Source of the DNA: Pseudomonadales bacterium
GTDB taxonomy: Bacteria > Pseudomonadota > Gammaproteobacteria > Pseudomonadales > Moraxellaceae
Direction: 5' to 3'
DNA: 7,353 nt
Assembly: GCA_013043915.1 (NCBI GenBank)
Contig: JABEVH010000049.1
Coordinates: 1-7,353, forward strand
Both the position numbers and the translations under genes were made by a program. Positions within the stretch are counted from its first letter, which is position 1. Each line of letters starts with the position of its first letter. Below the pieces are notes generated by a model that had not been told where the DNA came from, made no database searches, and was given only the letters and a program-made list of their open reading frames with translations. Shown piece after piece: positions 1 to 4,331 of this stretch.

Positions 1-137
1 AAGCAAAATAACTTGAATTTGATCGCAACTAATTATTTTATATGGGGTTTTCTGTTAATCTCATGAAATTCTCCAAGAGCAGACATCAGGTTGTCTGAAA
101 TTACGGAGTTCAACTCCAGAATCCAATCCTATGGCTT

Positions 138-153
138 ATGCGGCTCGCCGCAT
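138..153 (+). terminator. Short GC-rich hairpin, possible weak terminator
   Basis: ATGCGG and CCGCAT pair perfectly over six bases around a CTCG tetraloop. After seven more bases comes TTTTT (161-165). The layout is terminator-like, but the T run is short and offset and no gene is seen ending just upstream, so the role is uncertain. Confidence 0.2.
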
Positions 154-482
154 GTGGAAATTTTTGGTCCCGATCGCAGACTGATGGCCTGGGACAGTTG
201 CGACAGCAGGTCAGGAACATCCACCATGTGGACATGGATCACCGCTGAGACAAGTATCTCACCTCGCATCTAAACCATGCGTACTGTTACGTACCGGAAA
301 ACATGAGGATTACCTGCTAGCTTAATCCCGCTGTATATCCTCGCTCTCGTCAGAGGTTAACCCGTACTGTACAGCAAGATGTCCCTAGTGTGGGCTTGCT
401 AGCTTGTGGTGACCTGGTTCTTAACATCGCAAAGCTGATCTTGTTTCGCAGACCAACCCGATTTTTCCATGGCTTATTAGAC

Positions 483-513
483 TTTACATCATCGGCACAA
501 GCAGGCTGATACT
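483..513 (+). promoter_or_regulatory. Weak candidate sigma-70 promoter
   Basis: TTTACA (483-488) matches five of six bases of a -35 box and GATACT (508-513) four of six bases of a -10 box. The 19-nt spacer is longer than optimal. If used, it would leave a leader of about 140 nt before the gene at 659. This is the best pair I could find by eye in the upstream region, but the match is modest. Confidence 0.2.
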
Positions 514-658
514 TTACTCCACACACTTATGTGCCTCCTATTTCGCGCTACGTACGCTACCGCACGGAACCTGACTCCAGCATGGCACAGAGTGACTATT
601 CATTTGATTTACCCGAGGCCGCAGAGACCTCGCGTTGTCACTTTAGGAGATAAAATCA

Positions 659-1081
659 ATGTTCAAATCAACTGGTAAAACCACAAGCAAGATGGATGCA
701 GGCATGTTATTGCCTGTGTTTATTTTAAGCATCGGGCTGGCAGCGTGTGCCTCAGCTCCCGAACCACCCAACGTAGCCATGCAAGCAGCTGACATGGCCA
801 TTAAACAGGCTGATGATGCCCGTGTTGCAGACTATGCCTCGTCTCAATTGACTTCAGCTCGCGACAAACTTACGGCTGCTCATGCCATGGCTGACAAGGC
901 CAGACGAGACAGTGATGAAAGTGAAATGGTGCAAGCGCGCTGGTTAGCTGATGAATCACGTAGTGATGCCGAGCTGGCCACAGCCTTAGCACAAGAAGCT
1001 CGCTCCAAATCTGTCGATAAGGAAATGCAGCAGAGCAACGATACGCTGCAGCAAGAACTTCAACGCAAGAATGGGAGCTAA
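659..1081 (+). CDS. DUF4398-type small lipoprotein
   Basis: A 140-residue predicted outer-membrane lipoprotein. A hydrophobic segment (about residues 16-29) ends in the lipobox LAAC, so Cys30 would be lipidated and become the mature N-terminus. The next residue is Ala, not Asp, which favours Lol-dependent sorting to the outer membrane. The mature part is Ala-, Gln- and charge-rich helix (about 38-135) of the kind annotated as DUF4398: MQAADMAIKQADDARVADYA, then an SARDKL helix typical of the family. The start at 659 is supported by AGGAGA at 645-650, nine bases upstream. It is the first gene of a five-gene plus-strand cluster, and its stop lies 3 nt before the OmpA-type lipoprotein, which carries a similar N-terminal domain. 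The two may therefore be paralogous partners in the periplasm. The molecular role of DUF4398 proteins is not established, so a structural envelope function is inferred. Confidence 0.85.
   Translation: MFKSTGKTTSKMDAGMLLPVFILSIGLAACASAPEPPNVAMQAADMAIKQADDARVADYASSQLTSARDKLTAAHAMADKARRDSDESEMVQARWLADESRSDAELATALAQEARSKSVDKEMQQSNDTLQQELQRKNGS
1073..1077 (+). promoter_or_regulatory. Ribosome binding site inside the preceding gene (coupling)
   Basis: GGGAG lies within the last codons of the upstream lipoprotein gene, 7 nt before the ATG at 1085. The upstream stop (1079-1081) lies between this site and the start codon, so ribosomes finishing the first gene would be placed to reinitiate on the second. 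This fixes the start of the second gene and suggests the two proteins are made together. Confidence 0.65.
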
Positions 1082-1084
1082 GTC

Positions 1085-2020
1085 ATGATTACTCGTATCC
1101 GTATGACACGCCTTGCAAGCGCAATGACCTTAGGAATCGTCGCACTAACGCTAGTGGCCTGCCAGTCACCGCCGGTACAGAACCCCGAGGTCGACAGTGC
1201 CCGCCTTAATCTTAATCAACTGGAAGGCGATCCTCAACTCGCTAGTCGTGCTCCCGTTGCCATCAAGGAAGCTGAAACCGCCGTACGTGCAGCTGAAGCG
1301 CCTACAAGCGATGCTGCACTTAAGTCTCATTTAGCTTTTCTGGCGAATAATAAGGTCAAGACGGCTCATGCCCTGGCTTCAGCCCGCTACGCTGAAGATC
1401 AGCTGAAAAAAGCATCCAGCCAACGCGATCAGATTCAGCTGGCGGCTCGTACTCAAGAAGCGGACCAAGCCAAAGCACAGGCCAACGCGTCCATGCAGCA
1501 GGCAGTTGCTGCTACACAGCAGGCAGTTGCTGCTACGCAGCAGGCTAATGCCGCCTCCCAGCAAGCTGACATCTCTAACCAACAAGCTAATGATGCTAAT
1601 GCCATGGCCAGCGACCTTGCTGGTGAATTGGCTGCTCTGCACGCCAAGAAAACTAGCCGCGGCTTAGTCTTTTCTCTCAGTGATGTGGTCTTTGCAACCG
1701 GTCGCGCCAATCTCAAACCTGGTGCTACTGCCAATTTTGACCGTTTGGCCGTCGTCCTTGATAAAAAACCAAATCGTCACATCACTGTTGAAGGCTATAC
1801 CGACAACGTGGGTAGCGCTAAATACAACATGAGACTGTCAAAGCGCCGTGCTGATGCTGTGAAGAACTATCTCGTCAGTCAAGGTGTGAGTGCTGATCGC
1901 ATTACTGCTGTCGGTAAGGGCGAAGCATATCCGGTGACCAGCAATAGTACCGCTGCTGGGCGTCAGCAGAATCGCCGTGTTGAAGTCATTATTGAAAACA
2001 GCCCTGTTGCCAGCAATTGA
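1085..2020 (+). CDS. OmpA-family lipoprotein with DUF4398-like N-terminus
   Basis: A 311-residue lipoprotein predicted to bridge the outer membrane and peptidoglycan. The signal peptide ends in the lipobox LVAC (lipidated Cys26, followed by Gln). Residues about 35-120 form a DUF4398-like helical region. Residues 138-172 are five QQA-headed heptads, suggesting a coiled-coil spacer. Residues about 190-306 are a complete OmpA C-terminal domain. It starts with a FSLSDVVFATGRANL strand, and carries EGYTDNVGS with Asp240, LSKRRA with Arg255, and NRRVEV near the end. Asp240 and Arg255 sit 15 residues apart, as do the diaminopimelate-binding Asp and Arg of known OmpA domains. There is no transmembrane barrel, so anchoring would be by lipid, as in Pal or YiaD-type proteins. 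The gene is probably translationally coupled to the preceding lipoprotein gene. It could be called Pal-like, but the DUF4398 plus coiled-coil region makes it longer than Pal. Confidence 0.93.
   Translation: MITRIRMTRLASAMTLGIVALTLVACQSPPVQNPEVDSARLNLNQLEGDPQLASRAPVAIKEAETAVRAAEAPTSDAALKSHLAFLANNKVKTAHALASARYAEDQLKKASSQRDQIQLAARTQEADQAKAQANASMQQAVAATQQAVAATQQANAASQQADISNQQANDANAMASDLAGELAALHAKKTSRGLVFSLSDVVFATGRANLKPGATANFDRLAVVLDKKPNRHITVEGYTDNVGSAKYNMRLSKRRADAVKNYLVSQGVSADRITAVGKGEAYPVTSNSTAAGRQQNRRVEVIIENSPVASN
1496..1600 (+). repeat. Five in-frame 21-bp tandem repeats (QQA heptads)
   Basis: Five consecutive 21-bp units (starting at 1496, 1517, 1538, 1559 and 1580) each begin CAGCA or CAACA and encode QQA plus four residues: QQAVAAT twice, QQANAAS, QQADISN, QQANDAN. 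Units one and two differ by a single base, and later units are increasingly diverged. The seven-residue period with Ala at fixed positions fits an alpha-helical coiled coil. It forms the spacer between the DUF4398-like region and the peptidoglycan-binding domain of the surrounding gene. Confidence 0.9.
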
Positions 2021-2031
2021 TCTTCTTGCTG
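2011..2031 (+). other. Hairpin over the stop of the OmpA lipoprotein gene
   Basis: CAGCAA (2011-2016) pairs with TTGCTG (2026-2031) over six bases with a 9-nt loop. A run of six T follows at 2045-2050, too far away for a standard intrinsic terminator. It could be an mRNA 3'-end stabilising or processing element between cistrons, or chance. Confidence 0.25.
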
Positions 2032-2071
2032 CAGATGCAATTCATTTTTTACACTAGAAAAGAGTTCAGTT

Positions 2072-2632
2072 ATGAAAATTACTCAAGCGACTCTTCCCCT
2101 GCTTTTGCTGGGCGTAATGAGCAGTATCTCATCAGGCGCCATGGCAAGCCCTGCCAACAGTGATCAACCCTATGCTTACCTAGGAGGAGGTATTGGTTAT
2201 GGTCAACTGGATGGTCAGAATTACACCGATAGAGGCGGCGATCTCAATAGCCGAGAAATGTCTTGGAAGGGCGTTGCCGGTTACCATCTGAACCGAATTA
2301 TCTCCTTCGAAGGACAATACATTGATTTTGGCACCAGCAACCGGGGCAATGACCAAGTTCAGGCTAGTGGCTGGACTGTTGGCGCGGTGTTCGAAATGCC
2401 CGTAAATGGCCCCGTAGCGCCCTATGCCAAGATTAGCCTACTGAATTGGGAAACCAACAACCGCTTCAGCAATATCAGCAATGACCAGACCGGCACCGAC
2501 CTCGGCCTTGGGCTAGGCGTTCGTTATAGTCTATCTAATAACCTGGATCTTCGTGGTGAGTACGAACATTTCCACATGGATCAGACCCAGGTCGACAGCT
2601 TCTCTGTTGTCCTGCAATACAAGTTTCTCTAA
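2072..2632 (+). CDS. Small 8-stranded outer-membrane beta-barrel protein
   Basis: A 186-residue outer-membrane protein. The signal peptide is clear (MKIT, hydrophobic core LPLLLLGVM, cleavage predicted after AMA at residue 25). The mature part alternates polar and hydrophobic residues and is Gly- and aromatic-rich: AYLGGGIGYGQLDG opens the first strand, and GTDLGLGLGVRYSLSNNLDLRGEYEHF (142-167, read as two strands and a turn) is the signature pattern of the OmpA-like transmembrane/OMP_b-brl family. The final strand VVLQYKFL ends in Phe-Leu rather than the usual terminal Phe recognised by the BAM complex. The length suits a single eight-stranded barrel with no periplasmic domain. A purine-rich AAAAGAG (2058-2064) precedes the ATG. 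It lies 51 nt downstream of the OmpA lipoprotein gene in the same cluster. The ligand or function is not visible. Confidence 0.88.
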   Translation: MKITQATLPLLLLGVMSSISSGAMASPANSDQPYAYLGGGIGYGQLDGQNYTDRGGDLNSREMSWKGVAGYHLNRIISFEGQYIDFGTSNRGNDQVQASGWTVGAVFEMPVNGPVAPYAKISLLNWETNNRFSNISNDQTGTDLGLGLGVRYSLSNNLDLRGEYEHFHMDQTQVDSFSVVLQYKFL

Positions 2633-2663
2633 ACCCTCTATTACTTACTAAGGTTACAACATC

Positions 2664-2972
2664 ATGCGAGTTAACGATAAAGAACTGTACCAACAGAAAT
2701 ACCAAGCCCAGTTGGATGGCGTGCAAGCCGACGTAGACAAGCTGAAAGCTCGTGCGCAAAGCGCCAAGGCAGATGCTCAGATTGATCTCAACAAGCTAGT
2801 TGACGACCTCGAACATCAGCTCAAGACAGCCAGTGCGAAGCTTACCGAGCTTTCCCATGCAGGCGAAGGTGCTTTTGATACCATGAAGAAGGGCGTAGAG
2901 ACCAGTTGGGAATCGCTAAAAAACAGCGTCCATGATGCTGTGGGGAAATTCAAAGACCAGGGATTAAAGTAA
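2664..2972 (+). CDS. Soluble coiled-coil protein, stress-type
   Basis: A 102-residue, highly charged, almost wholly helical protein with no signal peptide and no cysteine. Residues about 8-64 show heptad-like spacing (YQQKYQAQLDGV, then VDKLKAR and LVDDLEHQLKTASAKL), consistent with a coiled coil. Residues about 68-98 form a second amphipathic helix (FDTMKKGVETSWESLKNSV). The architecture resembles short coiled-coil proteins annotated as sll1863-like stress-response or apolipoprotein-like proteins, but that assignment is from memory of the pattern, not a search. AAGG at 2650-2653 is a moderate Shine-Dalgarno sequence 10 nt before the ATG. It sits 31 nt after the barrel gene in the cluster. 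Without a signal sequence it should stay in the cytoplasm, the only clearly cytosolic member of the group. Confidence 0.8.
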   Translation: MRVNDKELYQQKYQAQLDGVQADVDKLKARAQSAKADAQIDLNKLVDDLEHQLKTASAKLTELSHAGEGAFDTMKKGVETSWESLKNSVHDAVGKFKDQGLK

Positions 2973-3018
2973 CCCGCCGTGCCGGCAAACACAGACCTAT
3001 ACATGTCGATGTTGGATC

Positions 3019-3044
3019 ATGCCCGGGGAATGACTCCCCGGCAT
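3019..3044 (+). other. Strong intercistronic hairpin
   Basis: The arms 3019-3029 and 3035-3044 pair over ten bases (ATGC-CGGGGA with TCCCCGGCAT) with one bulged C and a 5-nt loop. No T run follows; the next bases are CGGCTATATATCC. It is therefore not a standard intrinsic terminator. It could stabilise the 3' end of the upstream message or attenuate expression of the small membrane-protein gene that starts 52 nt later. Confidence 0.5.
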
Positions 3045-3096
3045 CGGCTATATATCCTGCCTCGGCAAAAACCTCCATCACTCTGCGAGAAATAAC

Positions 3097-3246
3097 ATGC
3101 TAGAAACCATCGCCATCGTATTGTTGATTCTTTGGGCGCTAGGCATGGTCAGTTCCTATACCATGGGCGGCTTTATTCATATACTGCTGATCATTGCCGC
3201 TGTCATCATACTTGTACGCATCATCCAGGGCCGACGCGTTCTGTAA
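3097..3246 (+). CDS. lmo0937-type small membrane protein
   Basis: A 49-residue protein, starting MLETIAIVLLILWALGM and ending IIQGRRVL, too short for many ORF filters. It has two hydrophobic helices (about residues 4-18 and 27-42) separated by a SSYTMGGFIH turn, with a basic C-terminal tail (RIIQGRRVL). This pattern of two membrane segments, a central T-x-GG-x-x-H turn and a short basic tail matches the lmo0937 family (DUF5670), small inner-membrane proteins of unknown function often annotated in general-stress contexts. Only a weak GAGA precedes the ATG. It lies 124 nt after the coiled-coil gene, separated by a strong hairpin, and is the last plus-strand gene before the transposon relic. It may share the cluster's transcript or have its own promoter; TATATAT at 3049-3055 is a possible -10 element without a clear -35. 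Confidence 0.85.
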   Translation: MLETIAIVLLILWALGMVSSYTMGGFIHILLIIAAVIILVRIIQGRRVL

Positions 3247-3274
3247 ACATGTAACTGAGACTATCTGATGAAAT

Positions 3275-3471
3275 CTCCCGCCACTAAGCGCGTAAACGCG
3301 TTGTCATGGGGGTTTCTGGAGTCAACGACCCGAGCGCGTGGGTGTTACCCGCCCCAGACCTAGCGCGACCTCACCCAGCATAGATGGCGTTTCCGCAACC
3401 GGTTCGGAGCCTTCCTCCCCTACCTTGATCCTTGTGATCCTGCCCCGCCTCGATTCTTTCCGAACACATTT
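3275..3471 (-). ncRNA. Possible omega-RNA / right-end remnant of a TnpB element
   Basis: On the minus strand the segment after the tnpB-relic stop is GC-rich and structured. It includes a hairpin at 3338-3352 (GGGT, loop, ACCC with flanking pairs) and ends in a two-part hairpin at 3277-3312. The outer arms of that hairpin are CCC/GGG, CC/GG and A/T with one bulge, and the inner stem is CGCG-TTTA-CGCG. Its minus-strand text begins CCAGAAACCCCC and ends GGCGGGAGATTTCATC, close to the layout AGGAATCCCC...GGCGGGGAGGAT seen at right ends of many proteobacterial TnpB elements, where the RNA guide scaffold ends. The distance from the stop (about 160-195 nt) is also plausible. The identification rests on layout and remembered consensus, not on an alignment. 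The RNA may no longer be made. Confidence 0.4.
3277..3312 (-). repeat. Compound hairpin at presumed right end of TnpB element
   Basis: Outer pairs are 3277-3279 with 3310-3312, 3281-3282 with 3308-3309, and 3283 with 3307. The inner stem is 3289-3292 with 3297-3300 (CGCG/CGCG), extended by a G-T and an A-T pair, with a 4-base loop. Imperfect subterminal hairpins like this mark the ends of IS200/IS605-family elements, which do not have terminal inverted repeats. Confidence 0.5.
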
Positions 3472-3716
3472 TCAAGCCAGTATTGGATGAACACCACGCT
3501 GGGCTATCACCTTGGTCGCGTTGTAATCAGCATGGTCAATGTTCCAGCAGCGTTGGCAGACAAATCCGGAGGGTGATACCCGATTGTGCGGGCAGACCTA
3601 GCCGCACGCGGCACAGTCTGTCGCTGATCCCGTACGGGACAAAGCGTAAAACGGGGTACTTCGATAACCAGCTTACCCTGACGACAAGCCTTGTACGGCA
3701 AATACACTTTCTGCAT
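3472..3716 (-). pseudogene. tnpB: Degraded C-terminus of TnpB (IS200/IS605 RNA-guided nuclease)
   Basis: Reading the minus strand in two frames recovers the C-terminal part of TnpB. The first piece (3654-3695) reads YKACRQGKLVIEVP, the strand before the zinc ribbon. After a frame change the second piece (3621 down to 3472) reads TDCAACG, an in-frame TAG at 3598-3600, then HNRVSPSGFVCQRC, DHADYNATKVIAQRG and a natural stop. The two CxxC pairs (codons 3613-3615 and 3604-3606; 3556-3558 and 3547-3549) are intact. So is the Asp of DHADYNA (3526-3528), the last RuvC catalytic acid of TnpB. The frameshift, the premature stop, about 20 extra bases before the zinc ribbon, and the lack of any recognisable N-terminal RuvC or wedge region upstream all show a dead fragment. 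The 5' limit given is only where similarity stops being recognisable. No tnpA is seen. Confidence 0.85.
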
Positions 3717-3905
3717 ACTCGGTCTGTATGCGGTGATTTTGAGCCGATAATTTTGTCACCTATCCGGTCATATCTCATTATTTTTATCGCCCCCATCCCA
3801 GTCATGACGAGGCCTTCCTTATTGAGCTTGCCGTTAGCTGTATACCTAAACGTAAAGCATGAAGTCTGCCTCAGCTAAAACCCTAAAGGCCCTGTCCCTA
3901 ACAGG

Positions 3906-3943
3906 CGGGAGGTTTGCGATGTTTGATCATTCGTGGCCTCCCG
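3906..3943. repeat. 7-bp inverted repeat with 24-nt loop
   Basis: CGGGAGG (3906-3912) and CCTCCCG (3937-3943) are perfect complements. A smaller hairpin, CCTGT/ACAGG (3891-3905), abuts it. They could be remains of the left end of the TnpB-bearing element, or unrelated regulatory structure. No T run is present, so a terminator role is unlikely. Confidence 0.4.
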
Positions 3944-4273
3944 GCTCTGGTGTAACGACTCAATGTTGATTATGTTTCCGCTACAACCTTCAGTCCGTGG
4001 CTGAATCAACAGTGCTCTAGCAAGCAAGTCGCCCTCACGATTTGACCGCAGGCATAACTGAAGTTTCGCCCCTTTGCAACTCCGTACTTCCAGCACCCGC
4101 CCACTTGCTCCATCCATAGGCCACAATCTTTTCAGGAGATAGCGGTTTCACAACCTGCCCGCGTAACTGCAGCTGACACGACGGGTGCTTGTTTTCAACC
4201 ACACCACAGGCCAAAAATGCAGAGCAGGTAGCACTATCTTTGGTGAGAATATCTACGTTGCCAGATATTATTC

Positions 4274-4303
4274 GGCTCCAAGGTGTCATCCATGGAGCCT
4301 TGG
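4274..4303 (-). other. Overlapping alternative hairpins downstream of ompA-like gene
   Basis: GGCTCCA (4274-4280) pairs perfectly with TGGAGCC (4293-4299), and CCAAGG (4278-4283) pairs perfectly with CCTTGG (4298-4303). The arms share bases, so only one can form at a time. The structures lie 29-58 nt past the ompA-like stop. No T run follows on the minus strand, so it is at best a Rho-assisted 3' end or an mRNA-stabilising structure. Confidence 0.45.
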
Positions 4304-4331
4304 CGTACATGTGAGTTTGAGCACGTAGGTT

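Larger units (their letters stand above)
1..658. other. Gene-poor upstream region
   Basis: No convincing gene is seen here. The longest open frame (91-273, plus) begins with TTG, has no clear Shine-Dalgarno sequence and its 60-residue product resembles no family I recognise. The first 70 bases are AT-rich. Two short palindromes are visible: 138-153 (ATGCGG, loop CTCG, CCGCAT), followed a few bases later by a run of five T, and 224-237 (CCATGT GG ACATGG). A 9-base word TGCTAGCTT occurs twice, near 316 and 398. The region presumably carries the promoter of the plus-strand cluster that starts at 659, and may include an upstream gene's tail or terminator. Neither can be shown from the sequence. 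Confidence 0.5.
3717..4331. other. Gene-poor stretch between TnpB relic and ompA-like gene
   Basis: No gene is supported here. On the minus strand two overlapping open frames exist (4035-4310, 91 residues; 3875-4126, 83 residues). The first starts 21 nt after the ompA-like stop, but it has no Shine-Dalgarno sequence, no recognised motif and an ordinary composition. It might be a decayed gene, but nothing identifies it. Three structured spots stand out: 3891-3905 (CCTGT/ACAGG), 3906-3943 (CGGGAGG/CCTCCCG) and 4274-4303 (two mutually exclusive hairpins). The missing N-terminal part of the TnpB gene would be expected around 3717-4500 on the minus strand, but I could not read any of it, so it was deleted or has decayed beyond recognition. 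Confidence 0.5.

Noticed and set aside
91..273. 60-residue plus-strand open frame with TTG start
   Set aside because: No Shine-Dalgarno sequence, no recognisable family, composition not protein-like; the hairpin at 138-153 lies inside it.
356..395. LexA-type box around CTGTACAG
   Set aside because: The 8-bp palindrome lacks the spaced CTGT-N8-ACAG arrangement and is not next to a gene start.
1496..1600. CRISPR-like array
   Set aside because: The 21-bp units are contiguous with no spacers and are in frame inside a coding region, so they are coding tandem repeats.
1379..1734. Two minus-strand open frames opposite the OmpA lipoprotein gene
   Set aside because: Antisense shadows of the Gln/Ala-rich repeat region; their Cys/Leu-rich repeats simply mirror the 21-bp units.
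3483..3878. 131-residue plus-strand open frame
   Set aside because: It lies antisense to the TnpB relic, whose minus-strand motifs explain the same bases; the product has no recognisable motif.
4035..4310. 91-residue minus-strand open frame just after the ompA-like gene, plus an overlapping one at 3875-4126
   Set aside because: Same strand and close spacing are suggestive, but there is no ribosome site, no motif and no plausible family; kept only as a comment in the gene-poor stretch.
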